NCBI RefSeq assembly: GCF_902706285.1
Contig: NZ_CACSKD010000013.1
Coordinates: 62,001 to 126,000, forward strand
DNA: 64,000 nt
Source: Rhizobium sp. 18055
Lineage (GTDB): Bacteria; Pseudomonadota; Alphaproteobacteria; Rhizobiales; Rhizobiaceae
Direction of reading: 5' to 3'
Shown here in pieces: positions 37,523 through 45,710 of the stretch; position 1 is the stretch's first letter, and each line of letters starts with the position of its first letter. The notes beneath the pieces were generated by a model. That model had not been told where the DNA came from. It was given only the letters and a program-made list of their open reading frames with translations, and ran no database searches. A program made the translations under genes and the position numbers.

Positions 37523-37921
37523 TCAGGCAGCACACGCCTCGCAAAGCCCGCGGATCTCGATCGTCGTCTTCTCGGCTTTGAACTTCTTGCCCCGCGTCCA
37601 GTCCATCAGCCGGTGATCGACCTCGTGGTCGTGGAACTCCATCACCTGGCTGCAGCTCTCGCAGATGGCGAAGGCGACGATGCCGTGGCTGTGGCAATTC
37701 TCGCCGGGGTGGGCACAGGCGACGAAGGAGTTGATGCTTTCGAGCCGGTGGACGACGCCATATTCGAGCAGCTTCTCCAGCGCCCGATAGACCTGCAGCG
37801 GTGCACGAAAACCGTGGTCGCGCAGCTTGTCGAGAATGGTGTAGGCGCTGAGCGGCCCGTCGGCCTTTTCGAGAACATCGAAGACAAGCGCCTGGTTCTT
37901 GGTCAATGCTGGTGCGCTCAT
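37523..37921 (-). CDS. zur: Zinc uptake regulator Zur (Fur family)
   Basis: 132 aa. N-terminal winged helix (TILDKLRDHGFRAPLQVYRA) and C-terminal metal-binding region with CAHPGENCHSHGIVAF, CESC and GLCEACAA cysteines and histidines. The start overlaps the end of znuB by 4 nt and completes the znuC-znuB-zur operon. Zinc-loaded Zur should repress this operon, znuA and zigA through the palindromes at 39713, 39735 and 40851. Confidence 0.93.
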   Translation of the reverse strand: MSAPALTKNQALVFDVLEKADGPLSAYTILDKLRDHGFRAPLQVYRALEKLLEYGVVHRLESINSFVACAHPGENCHSHGIVAFAICESCSQVMEFHDHEVDHRLMDWTRGKKFKAEKTTIEIRGLCEACAA

Positions 37922-38736
37922 GAGCCTTGTCCTTCCGTGACTGCCTGCCCCCGCCCGCGCTTCGGCAGCAGGCTGAGAATGAAGAGTATCAGTGCCGCGA
38001 CCACGATCGACGGGCCGGATGGCGTGTCGTAGGTCAGCGAGCCGAACAAACCGCCGACGACGGCGACAGCCCCGATCAGCGAGGCGAACACCGCCATGAC
38101 CTCGGGCGTCGAGGCAAACCGGCGGGCGGCCGCGGCCGGGATGATCAGCAGCGAGGTGATCAGCATGATGCCGACGATCTTCATGGCAATGGCGATGACG
38201 ACGGCCATCAGCAGCATGAAAAACAGCCGCGCCCGCTCCGGATGCAACCCCTCGGCCTCGGCCAGTTCGGGATTGACGGTGGAGGCGAGCAGCGGCCGCC
38301 ACAGCCAGGCGATCGCCGCCAGCACGAAGATGCCGCCGCCCCAGATGAAGGCGATGTCGGTCTTCGATACCGCGAGGATATCGCCGAACAGGAAGGCGAT
38401 CAGGTCGATCCGCACCCAGCTCATGAAGGCGACCATGACAAGGCCGATCGCCAGCGTCGCATGCGAGAGAATGCCGAGCAGCGCATCGGCCGACAGCGCC
38501 TGCCGCTTCTGCAGCGCCAGCAACAGGATCGACACCGTGGCCGCAACCGCAAACACCGAAAGCGTCAGATTGAATTGCATCAGCAGCGACAGCGCCACGC
38601 CGAGCAGCGCGGAGTGCGCGATGGTATCGCCGAAATAGGCCATGCGCCGCCAGATGATGAAGCAGCCGAGCGGCCCCGTCGTCAGCGCCAGACCAACGCC
38701 GGCAAGGATGGCGCGGACGAAGAAATCGTCAAACAT
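37918..38736 (-). CDS. znuB: High-affinity zinc ABC transporter permease ZnuB
   Basis: 272 aa from the ATG at 38736; upstream residues come from the other strand of the His-codon-rich znuC tail. Seven to eight hydrophobic segments, with MAYFGDTIAHSALLGVAL near the N-terminus as in ABC-3 metal permeases. Overlaps znuC by 8 nt and zur by 4 nt, so all three are translated together. Moves Zn2+ delivered by ZnuA across the inner membrane. Confidence 0.95.
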   Translation of the reverse strand: MFDDFFVRAILAGVGLALTTGPLGCFIIWRRMAYFGDTIAHSALLGVALSLLMQFNLTLSVFAVAATVSILLLALQKRQALSADALLGILSHATLAIGLVMVAFMSWVRIDLIAFLFGDILAVSKTDIAFIWGGGIFVLAAIAWLWRPLLASTVNPELAEAEGLHPERARLFFMLLMAVVIAIAMKIVGIMLITSLLIIPAAAARRFASTPEVMAVFASLIGAVAVVGGLFGSLTYDTPSGPSIVVAALILFILSLLPKRGRGQAVTEGQGS

Positions 38737-39676
38737 GCCGCTCTCCCGCCGGATGCGCATGCCCGTGCTCTTCCGCTGAACTATGATGATGGGCATGATC
38801 GTGCGGTGTGTGGGAATGATCATGCGAACTGTGATCATGCGCATGGTGACCATGATCGGCATGATCATGGTGATGACCATCATCCGGGTGGCAATGATCC
38901 GTCACCGAACCATCGGAATGCATCACGCGGCCATCAGGGAGATGGGTATGATCATGGTCATGACTGTAGACGGCAAGCGATTGCGCCGCGCGACTGCCGA
39001 ACAGCCGGACGTATTCGGCGCTCCGGCTCACCGCCTGCGGCGTGCCGCGGCAGCAGACATGGCCGTTGAGGCAGATGACGGTATCGGTCGCCGCCATCAC
39101 CACATGCAGATCGTGCGAGATCAGCAGGATGCCGCAGCCCGTCGTGTTGCGGATCGACTTGATCAGGTCGTAGATGGCGATCTCGCCGGAGAAGTCGACA
39201 CCCTGCACCGGTTCGTCGAGCACCAGCAGATCAGGCTTACGGGCAATCGCGCGAGCCATCAGCGCCCGCTGGAATTCACCACCGGAGAGATGCTGCACCT
39301 CGGCATCAGGCATGTGCGCGAGACCGACGGCCTCAAGCGCCTCCGTCATATCGCCAGCGGCCAGCGGCCCGGTCAGCGTCATCAGCCGGCGTACCGTCAA
39401 CGGCAGCGTCCAGTCGATCGAAAGCTTCTGCGGGACATAGCCGACCTTCAGGCCGGCGGAGCGCGTCACCTTGCCCTCGTCGGGCTTCATCACACCGATC
39501 GCGGTCTTCACCGTCGTCGACTTGCCGGAGCCATTCGGCCCGATCAGCGTGACGATCTCGCCGCGCGAGACCGAAAAATCCACTCCGCGCACCAGCCAGC
39601 GGCCGTTGCGACGAACACCGACATTGGAAAGCGAGACAAGCGGTTTCGCCTCGGAATTTGCGGGTAATGGCATCAT
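38729..39676 (-). CDS. znuC: Zinc ABC transporter ATPase ZnuC with His-rich tail
   Basis: 315 aa from 39676 (an adjacent ATG at 39673 is equivalent). Walker A GPNGSGKSTT, signature LSGGEFQRALMARAI, Walker B LLVLDEPVQGVD. From about residue 239 an 75-residue tail contains dozens of His in HDHDHTH, GHHHDHADHGHHAHDHS and similar clusters, absent from short ZnuC proteins. The tail could store or sense zinc (inference). It faces znuA across a 98-nt region with two Zur-box-like palindromes. Confidence 0.95.
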   Translation of the reverse strand: MMPLPANSEAKPLVSLSNVGVRRNGRWLVRGVDFSVSRGEIVTLIGPNGSGKSTTVKTAIGVMKPDEGKVTRSAGLKVGYVPQKLSIDWTLPLTVRRLMTLTGPLAAGDMTEALEAVGLAHMPDAEVQHLSGGEFQRALMARAIARKPDLLVLDEPVQGVDFSGEIAIYDLIKSIRNTTGCGILLISHDLHVVMAATDTVICLNGHVCCRGTPQAVSRSAEYVRLFGSRAAQSLAVYSHDHDHTHLPDGRVMHSDGSVTDHCHPDDGHHHDHADHGHHAHDHSSHDHSHTPHDHAHHHSSAEEHGHAHPAGERHV

Positions 39677-39712
39677 TTTTCCGAAAGTGCTGTTGCGCCC
39701 TGCTATCGCACA

Positions 39713-39727
39713 CGTTATAGCATAACG
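39713..39727. promoter_or_regulatory. Zur box between znuC and znuA
   Basis: Perfect palindrome CGTTAT-AGC-ATAACG, matching the alphaproteobacterial Zur consensus core GTTAT...ATAAC. It lies 37 nt upstream of znuC and serves the divergent pair. Confidence 0.85.
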
Positions 39728-39734
39728 CAATTGA

Positions 39735-39749
39735 TGTAATAACATAACA
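39735..39749. promoter_or_regulatory. Second Zur-box-like site upstream of znuA
   Basis: TGTAAT-AAC-ATAACA, one base away from a perfect palindrome (TGTTAT expected on the left arm). It is 26 nt before the znuA start and 7 nt from the first box. Confidence 0.75.
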
Positions 39750-39774
39750 GACGCAATTCAAGCGGAGCATACAG

Positions 39775-40791
39775 ATGAAACTCGCGATGGGCCTTGGCCT
39801 CGCAATCCCGGCCCTGCTTTTTGCCGGCACCGCCAGAAGCGCCGACGCCCCTGTCGTCGTCACCTCGATCAAGCCGGTCCATTCGCTGGTTTCCGCGATC
39901 ATGCAGGGGGTCGGCAAGCCGGAACTGATCGTCGATGGTGCCGCCTCACCGCACACCTACACGATGAAACCCTCGAACGCCTCGGCGCTGCAGAACGCCG
40001 CCGTGGTGTTCTGGGTTGGCCCCGGGCTCGAAGCCTTCCTTGAGAAGCCGCTGGAAGCGCTCGGAACCGATGCCAGCATTGCCGAACTCGACAAGGCGCC
40101 CGGTCTCACCAAGCTGAAGTTCCGCGAGGGCGGCGCATTCGAAGCGCATGACGACGGCGATGAGCACGATGCCCACGACCATGCAAATCAGGCAGATGAC
40201 CACGACCACGCTGAAAAGGCAGGCGATCATCATGATCACGCCGGTGAAGACCATAATTACGACCATGGCGCCTTCGACACCCATCTCTGGCTCGATCCGA
40301 TGAATGCCAAGGCGATGGCCACCGAGATCACCACGACGCTGGTTGCCGCCGATCCGGCCAATGCCCTCACCTACCAGGCCAATGCCAAGACGCTGGACGA
40401 CAAGCTCGATGCGCTGGATACGGAAATCGCCGCCATCGTGTCACCGGTAAAGGACAAGCCCTTCGTCGTCTTCCACGACGCCTACCAGTATTTCGAACAT
40501 CGCTACAAGGTCCGCGTCGCCGGCTCGATCACCGTCAGCCCGGAGACCATCCCGGGTGCCGAACGCATCTCCGAAATCCACAAGAAGGTCGGCGACCTCG
40601 GTGCGACCTGCGTCTTCGCCGAACCACAATTCCAGCCGCGCCTCGTCGATGTCGTGCTTGAAGGCACCAAGGCAAAGGCCGGCGTGCTCGATCCGGAAGC
40701 GGCAACGCTGGATGCCGGCCCTGATCTCTACTTCACGCTGATGCGCGGCATCGCCAACAGCATGAAGGATTGCCTGTCGCGCGAGAGCTGA
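39775..40791 (+). CDS. znuA: Zinc-binding periplasmic protein ZnuA
   Basis: 338 aa. Signal peptide about residues 1-22 (GLAIPALLFAGTARSA). Cluster A-I metal-binding fold: the first metal His is in SIKPVHSLVSAI, with PHTYTMKPS next and DTHLWLDPMNAKAM after the loop. A His/Asp-rich loop (about residues 122-162) typical of ZnuA is present. Delivers zinc to ZnuBC. It is transcribed alone, with its own Zur sites and a terminator at 40814. Confidence 0.96.
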   Translation: MKLAMGLGLAIPALLFAGTARSADAPVVVTSIKPVHSLVSAIMQGVGKPELIVDGAASPHTYTMKPSNASALQNAAVVFWVGPGLEAFLEKPLEALGTDASIAELDKAPGLTKLKFREGGAFEAHDDGDEHDAHDHANQADDHDHAEKAGDHHDHAGEDHNYDHGAFDTHLWLDPMNAKAMATEITTTLVAADPANALTYQANAKTLDDKLDALDTEIAAIVSPVKDKPFVVFHDAYQYFEHRYKVRVAGSITVSPETIPGAERISEIHKKVGDLGATCVFAEPQFQPRLVDVVLEGTKAKAGVLDPEAATLDAGPDLYFTLMRGIANSMKDCLSRES

Positions 40792-40813
40792 GGCCGGCAG
40801 TAACGCAATTCGG

Positions 40814-40840
40814 AAAGGCGGGCTCGAAGTCCGCTTTTTT
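40814..40840 (+). terminator. Terminator of znuA
   Basis: Stem GCGGGCT/AGTCCGC (one G-T wobble) with a CGA loop, flanked by AAAG and a run of six T, 22 nt past the znuA stop. Confidence 0.8.
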
Positions 40841-40850
40841 CATCACCATC

Positions 40851-40869
40851 AATGTAATAGTATAACATT
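40851..40869. promoter_or_regulatory. Zur-box-like palindrome upstream of zigA
   Basis: AATGTAAT-AGT-ATAACATT, perfect except for one A where T is expected on the left arm, the same mismatch seen in the second znuA site. It ends 3 nt before the first ATG of zigA, so Zur binding would block the promoter or start directly. Confidence 0.78.
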
Positions 40870-40871
40870 AA

Positions 40872-42089
40872 ATGGAAAGCATCATGACGAAGAAGCTCCC
40901 CGTCACCGTCCTCTCCGGCTTCCTCGGCGCCGGCAAGACAACGCTGCTCAATCACATACTGGCCAATCGCCAGGGATTGCGTGTCGCGGTCATCGTTAAC
41001 GACATGAGCGAGGTCAATATCGACGCGGCGCTGGTCCGCGACGGCGGGGCCAACCTGTCGCGCACCGACGAGGCGCTGGTCGAGATGACCAATGGCTGCA
41101 TCTGCTGCACGCTCCGCGACGACCTGTTGAAGGAAGTCCGCCAACTCGCCGAGCAGGGCCGCTTCGATTACCTGCTGATCGAATCGACAGGCATTGCCGA
41201 ACCGCTCCCCGTTGCCACCACTTTCGAGTTCCGCGACGAGGACGGCCGGAGCCTGTCTGATATTGCAGCACTCGACACCATGGTCACAGTCGTTGATGCC
41301 GCCGGCCTGCTCGCAGATTATGCCTCGACCGACTTTCTGGGCGACCGCGGCGAGACAGCAGGCGATGGCGACAACCGCACGGTGATTGACCTCCTGGTCG
41401 AGCAGATCGAATTTGCCGACGTCGTCGTGCTCAACAAGATCGGCACAGCCACCGAAGCGCAGCGCATAGCTGCGCGCCAGATCGTCGTTGGCCTCAATCC
41501 CGATGCCCGGCTGATCGAGGTCGATTTCGGTGAGGTCAAGTTGCACCAAGTGCTCGGCACCGGCCTGTTCGATATCGACAAGGCCGAAACCCACCCGCTC
41601 TGGTACAAGGAGATGCACGGCTTCGCAGACCATATCCCGGAGACCGAGGAATACGGCATCCGCTCCTTCGTCTACCGCGAGAAGCGCCCCTTCGATCCCG
41701 CAAAACTGCAGCAGTTCTTCGACACCGCCTGGCCCGGCGTCGTCCGCGCCAAGGGTTTCTTCTGGCTCGCCACCCGCCCCGATCATGTCGGTGAGGTCAG
41801 CCAGGCCGGCGCCATCCTGCGCACCAGCCGGATGGGCACCTGGTGGTCGGCCGTGCCGCGCGAGCGCTGGCCAGACGATCAGCGCTTCATCACGTCGATC
41901 TCGCCCTACCTCGATCCCGTCTGGGGCGACCGCCGCCAGGAGATCGTCTTCATCGGCGCCGACCCGATGGACGAGCGCTGGGTCCGCAGGCATCTCGATG
42001 CATGCCTGATCGACGCCACCGCCTTCGCCCCGGAGAAATGGCGCAGTATGCCGGATCCGTTTACGCGGTGGGGAGATCGGGCCGCATGA
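40872..42089 (+). CDS. zigA: COG0523 zinc chaperone GTPase ZigA
   Basis: 405 aa; the ATG at 40884 (401 aa) is also possible and has GGAAAG just upstream. Walker [16 protein letters not shown], the metal-binding CxCC motif in [12 protein letters not shown], base-specificity NKIG, and a CobW C-terminal domain with [12 protein letters not shown] near the end. Such GTPases deliver zinc to enzymes in zinc shortage. A Zur-like box at the start and the znu neighbours point to this role. It is coupled by ATGA overlap to a small Cys-containing protein. Confidence 0.93.
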   Translation: MESIMTKKLPVTVLSGFLGAGKTTLLNHILANRQGLRVAVIVNDMSEVNIDAALVRDGGANLSRTDEALVEMTNGCICCTLRDDLLKEVRQLAEQGRFDYLLIESTGIAEPLPVATTFEFRDEDGRSLSDIAALDTMVTVVDAAGLLADYASTDFLGDRGETAGDGDNRTVIDLLVEQIEFADVVVLNKIGTATEAQRIAARQIVVGLNPDARLIEVDFGEVKLHQVLGTGLFDIDKAETHPLWYKEMHGFADHIPETEEYGIRSFVYREKRPFDPAKLQQFFDTAWPGVVRAKGFFWLATRPDHVGEVSQAGAILRTSRMGTWWSAVPRERWPDDQRFITSISPYLDPVWGDRRQEIVFIGADPMDERWVRRHLDACLIDATAFAPEKWRSMPDPFTRWGDRAA

Positions 42090-42259
42090 AAGCACCGGCG
42101 ATCAGGAGCTACCGCTGCATCTGCGAGGAATGCGAGCCGCTGCCGCCGATCGAAGGCCTGACGGCACCGGTGGCCAAAGAGCCGACGCCGGCCGCAAAGG
42201 GCGTCCTCAGAAAGCTGACGCTACGGCTGGCACGCAGCAGAGGAGACAATGACGCATGA
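42086..42259 (+). CDS. Small CxCxxC protein coupled to zigA
   Basis: 57 aa; the start at 42086 overlaps the zigA stop (ATGA). The N-terminal half carries [13 protein letters not shown], and the C-terminal half is basic ([13 protein letters not shown]). No family is recognised. The overlap and the metal-type cysteines suggest a zinc-related partner of ZigA (inference). Confidence 0.65.
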   Translation: MKAPAIRSYRCICEECEPLPPIEGLTAPVAKEPTPAAKGVLRKLTLRLARSRGDNDA

Positions 42260-42307
42260 GAAAGGGCGGTCGAAGCCGCCCCTTTCCCTCAATCGTGCCG
42301 TGATCGA

Positions 42308-42622
42308 TCAGCGACCGGTGATGACGTTGGAAATCACACCACCTGCAATGCTGATCATCAGATAGTCGTTGTTGACCTGCACCCAGCGATAGCCGCGCGG
42401 CGGAGGCGCCAGGCGGTAGCGGCGGTAATCCTTGACGTCGCGCATGTTGCGGCGTTCGGCAGCGCTCATGCGATGGCCGCGGCTCCACTTGTACTTGGTA
42501 ACGTGAACATCGCGCTCGACGACGACAGGACGGCGATGATCCTGTGCGCTGGCCTCGGTCGCTGCAACCAAAGGCGCGGCCAGGAATGATGCAGACAGGA
42601 GAACGGCGAAGATCTTTTTCAT
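42308..42622 (-). CDS. RcnB-family periplasmic protein
   Basis: 104 aa. Signal peptide about 1-27 ending TEASAQ, then a His/Arg-rich segment and LAPPPRGYRWVQVNNDYLMI, the RcnB-type core. RcnB in E. coli affects nickel and cobalt homeostasis, but the many rhizobial homologues are not characterised. It follows the carbohydrate operon but is separated from it by a hairpin and an AT-rich gap. Confidence 0.85.
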   Translation of the reverse strand: MKKIFAVLLSASFLAAPLVAATEASAQDHRRPVVVERDVHVTKYKWSRGHRMSAAERRNMRDVKDYRRYRLAPPPRGYRWVQVNNDYLMISIAGGVISNVITGR

Positions 42623-42745
42623 TGGGGTTTCCTCGTATTGAACACACCCCGAACCTAGACCTGAAATGATGAACCGAAACTGAAAGTTAAATTAAACATC
42701 CGTAATGAAAACACATACTTATAAGCATATATTATATCAGAGGAT

Positions 42746-42777
42746 GCGACATCGCCCGTAACGGCAGGCGATGTCGC
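42746..42777. terminator. Hairpin after the GH43 gene
   Basis: Perfect 11-bp arms GCGACATCGCC/GGCGATGTCGC with a 10-nt loop, 8 nt past the stop of the minus-strand GH43 gene. There is no U tract, so it may protect the 3' end of the mRNA or be an intergenic repeat rather than a true terminator. Confidence 0.6.
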
Positions 42778-42784
42778 CGATGCC

Positions 42785-44398
42785 TCACAACTCCTCGTAG
42801 TTGAACCAGTCGAAGTCGGCCGTCTTGGCGCGCCCCGATGTATCGAAGGCGAAAACGCCGGCAAAGGCGCCGGTAAACGACCCATGCTCGCCACGTCCGC
42901 CCTCGTCGGAAACCACGCCGGCGTCGAGCACCGGACCGATCGGCTGCCATGCCCCCTTGCCTTCCGTCTGCCAGAAGAACTGCAGATCGTTATCGCGGAT
43001 CTCCATCGAAAGCTGCACCCGACCCCCGGCCGGAAGCGCCACGCCGCTGCCTGCGGGAAAACTCAGGCGGCTGTTCGGATAATCGCCGTCGCAGGAGAGA
43101 ATGGTAACGCAGCGCCCGAGCGTCTCATGCAGCGTCACCGCCACGGCATGGAACTTGTGCCGGTTATAATAATGCGTCAGCCCGGCGACCTGCTGGTAGG
43201 TATCGGGATCGAACTCGACGACCGTCTCCGCCCTGAAACTATGATGCTCCTGCCGCCGCGCCACCAGCGCCTGCTCGAACCAGGAGCCGACGCTCTCGCG
43301 GGCGATCAGCCGGAGATGGCCGGGGCGGTCGGTGAGATTGAAGATCCGCTCGGACCTCGGCGTCCGCAGCCACTGAAAATCGGCCGGCAATCGGCCGCCG
43401 TCGAAGCTGTACTCGCTGCGCACCGGCTTCTCGACCGCCACGGCACCGTGCAGTCCCGGAACGGTGACATCGGGAACCATCGTGCCATTCTCGAGATAGA
43501 GCCAGCCGTCGTCCTTCCAGACGCACTTCTGCAGGCTGGTTTCGCGCCCCAGCGTACAGCGCCGCTTCGGCGGCATCGGTCGGCCGCAGAGATGGGTGTG
43601 ATAGACCTGCCCGTCCGGCGTCTCGACATACTGCCCGTGCCCTGCCCGCTGCAGGATGGCGTCGGGATGATCCTTTGATGTGATCAGATGGATGTTCGGA
43701 TGCATCTCGTACGGTCCGTCGATCGCCCGCGACCGTGCCATGGTCACCGCGTGATTGTAGCCGGTGCCGCCCTCGGCCGTGGTGAGATAGTAGTAACCGT
43801 TGCGCTTGAACAGATGCGCTCCCTCGACCAGCCCGAGCGGGCTGCCTGCGAAAATGTTCTTGATCGGCCCCTTCAGAGACTGTGTGGCTGCGTCCCATTC
43901 CTGCAGCAAAATACCATCGAAGGCCGGCGATTTCGGTGCGCCGCCAAAACTCTCGGTACGGTGGTTCCACTGCATGTTCATGAACCACTTGCGGCCATCA
44001 TCGTCGTGAAACAGCGAGGGATCGAAGCCGGAAGAGTTCACATAGATGGGCTCGGACCATTCGCCCTCGATTGTAGGCGACGTCACGATGTAATTATGCG
44101 CATCCTTGAAATTGCCGTCCAGGCGCTTGACGTCGGTATAAACCAGCCAGAACAGCCCGTCGGCATGGGAGAGACACGGCGCCCAGACGCCGCAACTGTC
44201 GGGATTGCCGCGCATGTCGAGTTGCGATTGCCGCTCAAGCGGCCGCCTGACCAGCGTCCAGTTCACCAGATCGCGCGAGTGGTGGATCTGCACCCCCGGA
44301 TACCATTCGAAGGTCGAGGTCGCGATATAGTGGTCGTCGCCGACGCGACAGATCGACGGATCGGGATTGAACCCCGGCAGAATAGGATTGCGTATCAT
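42785..44398 (-). CDS. Glycoside hydrolase family 43 (beta-xylosidase/arabinosidase-like)
   Basis: 537 aa from the ATG at 44398 (upstream residues are non-coding). Five-bladed propeller with the general base Asp in NPILPGFNPDPSICRVGDD, a Glu in LVEGAHLFKRNGYYYL as probable general acid, and a C-terminal GH43_C2 beta-sandwich. No signal peptide, so it cleaves imported oligosaccharides in the cytoplasm. Last gene of the sugar operon. Beta-xylosidase is likely but arabinofuranosidase is not excluded. Confidence 0.92.
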   Translation of the reverse strand: MIRNPILPGFNPDPSICRVGDDHYIATSTFEWYPGVQIHHSRDLVNWTLVRRPLERQSQLDMRGNPDSCGVWAPCLSHADGLFWLVYTDVKRLDGNFKDAHNYIVTSPTIEGEWSEPIYVNSSGFDPSLFHDDDGRKWFMNMQWNHRTESFGGAPKSPAFDGILLQEWDAATQSLKGPIKNIFAGSPLGLVEGAHLFKRNGYYYLTTAEGGTGYNHAVTMARSRAIDGPYEMHPNIHLITSKDHPDAILQRAGHGQYVETPDGQVYHTHLCGRPMPPKRRCTLGRETSLQKCVWKDDGWLYLENGTMVPDVTVPGLHGAVAVEKPVRSEYSFDGGRLPADFQWLRTPRSERIFNLTDRPGHLRLIARESVGSWFEQALVARRQEHHSFRAETVVEFDPDTYQQVAGLTHYYNRHKFHAVAVTLHETLGRCVTILSCDGDYPNSRLSFPAGSGVALPAGGRVQLSMEIRDNDLQFFWQTEGKGAWQPIGPVLDAGVVSDEGGRGEHGSFTGAFAGVFAFDTSGRAKTADFDWFNYEEL

Positions 44399-44489
44399 GG
44401 TGACATCTCCTCCCGTGCAGATGTTGGGCCGCACGCACGTCAAACAAGATAGAGAAACGCCCGGGAGATCGTTCCGGGCGTGATTGTGA

Positions 44490-45518
44490 TCAGATTTCCG
44501 CCGACTTGGCCCAGAGATTGATATCGGCCTCCCGGGCGTAGACATCGATCTCCTGCAACTCGTCAGCCGTGAACGTCAGATTGTCGAGCGCCTTGACGCA
44601 ATCGACGATCTGCGAGGAACGGCTGGCGCCGATCAACGCCGAAGTCACGCGGTCGCCGCGCAGCACCCAGGCAATCGCCATCTGCGCCAGCGTCTGGCCG
44701 CGCTTTTCGGCAATCTCGTTGAGCTTGCGGATGTTGTCGATGATCGAGGGACGGATGAAGTCCTTCTTCAGGAAGTGGTTCTGCGCCGCACGGCTATCCT
44801 CAGGGATGCCGCCGAGATACTTGGTGGTCAGCATGCCCTGCGCCAGCGGCGAGAACACGATGGAGCCCATGCCGACCTCGTCGAGCGTATCGAGCAGCTT
44901 GTCGTCCTCGACCCAGCGGTTGAGCATCGAATAGCTCGGCTGGTGGATCAGGCAGGGCGTGCCGAGATCCTTGAGGATCGCCGCCGCTTCGCGCGTGCGC
45001 TGCGAGTTGTAGGACGAGATCCCGACATAGAGCGCCCGGCCGGAACGAACGATATGATCGAGCGCGCCGCAGGTCTCTTCCAGCGGCGTATCCGGGTCGA
45101 AACGGTGCGAGTAGAAGATATCGACATAGTCGAGGCCCATGCGCTTCAGGCTTTGATCGCACGATGCAATCATGTACTTGCGGCCGCCCCACTCGCCGTA
45201 GGGACCCGGCCACATGTCATAGCCGGCCTTGGACGAGATGATCAGTTCGTCGCGCAGGCCCGCAAATTCCGTGCGCATGATTTCGCCAAAGGCAATCTCG
45301 GCGCTACCAGGAGGCGGGCCGTAATTGTTGGCGAGGTCGAAATGGGTGATGCCGAGGTCGAACGCCGTACGGCACATATCGACCTTGCGCTCATGCGGCG
45401 TGTCACCGCCGAAATTATGCCAGAGGCCGAGCGACACGGCCGGCAGCTTCAGGCCCGAACGGCCGGTGCGATTGTATTTCATTTTTGAGTATCGGTCGGA
45501 AGCCGGTTGCCAACTCAT
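44490..45518 (-). CDS. mgrA: Aldo/keto reductase (L-glyceraldehyde-3-phosphate reductase type)
   Basis: 342 aa, starting MSWQPASDRYSKMKYN like YghZ/MgrA. Catalytic set: FDLANNYGPPPGSAE with Tyr, IISSKAGYDMWPG with Lys, DIFYSHRFDPDTP with His. NADPH-dependent reductase of the AKR14 group, acting on L-glyceraldehyde 3-phosphate or other aldehydes. Within this operon it may act on a sugar aldehyde instead. An intergenic pair of palindromes lies upstream. Confidence 0.88.
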   Translation of the reverse strand: MSWQPASDRYSKMKYNRTGRSGLKLPAVSLGLWHNFGGDTPHERKVDMCRTAFDLGITHFDLANNYGPPPGSAEIAFGEIMRTEFAGLRDELIISSKAGYDMWPGPYGEWGGRKYMIASCDQSLKRMGLDYVDIFYSHRFDPDTPLEETCGALDHIVRSGRALYVGISSYNSQRTREAAAILKDLGTPCLIHQPSYSMLNRWVEDDKLLDTLDEVGMGSIVFSPLAQGMLTTKYLGGIPEDSRAAQNHFLKKDFIRPSIIDNIRKLNEIAEKRGQTLAQMAIAWVLRGDRVTSALIGASRSSQIVDCVKALDNLTFTADELQEIDVYAREADINLWAKSAEI

Positions 45519-45608
45519 AATATCTCTCCCAGTCCAAAATGCGCTCGCGAGCCGCTTGTAGCCGCCAAACCGGCGCTCGTGGCGGTCTCCCGAACGCTGA
45601 AAATTCTC

Positions 45609-45642
45609 CCGTCATGCTCGGCACAAAAGCAGAGCATGACGG
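45609..45642. repeat. Intergenic palindrome
   Basis: Perfect 11-bp arms CCGTCATGCTC/GAGCATGACGG with a 12-nt loop between the MocA-type and aldo/keto reductase genes. It resembles rhizobial CGTCAT...ATGACG intergenic repeats. Confidence 0.7.
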
Positions 45643-45671
45643 ACGTAGCGGAGTAGACGGCTGTCCTGCAA

Positions 45672-45698
45672 GCCCGAAGCAAAGAAATTGCTCCGGGC
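45672..45698. repeat. Second palindrome in the same gap
   Basis: Arms GCCCGAAGCAA/TTGCTCCGGGC (one mismatch) with a 5-nt loop, 12 nt beyond the stop of the minus-strand MocA-type gene. Together with the preceding palindrome it may attenuate expression of the downstream genes. Confidence 0.6.
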
Positions 45699-45710
45699 TC
45701 ACCGGTGGAC

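Noticed and set aside
38783-39667. Plus-strand frame with a Met/Ile/Val-rich start
   Set aside because: It is the reverse of the His-codon-rich znuC tail (CAT/CAC read backwards as ATG/GTG), not a membrane protein.
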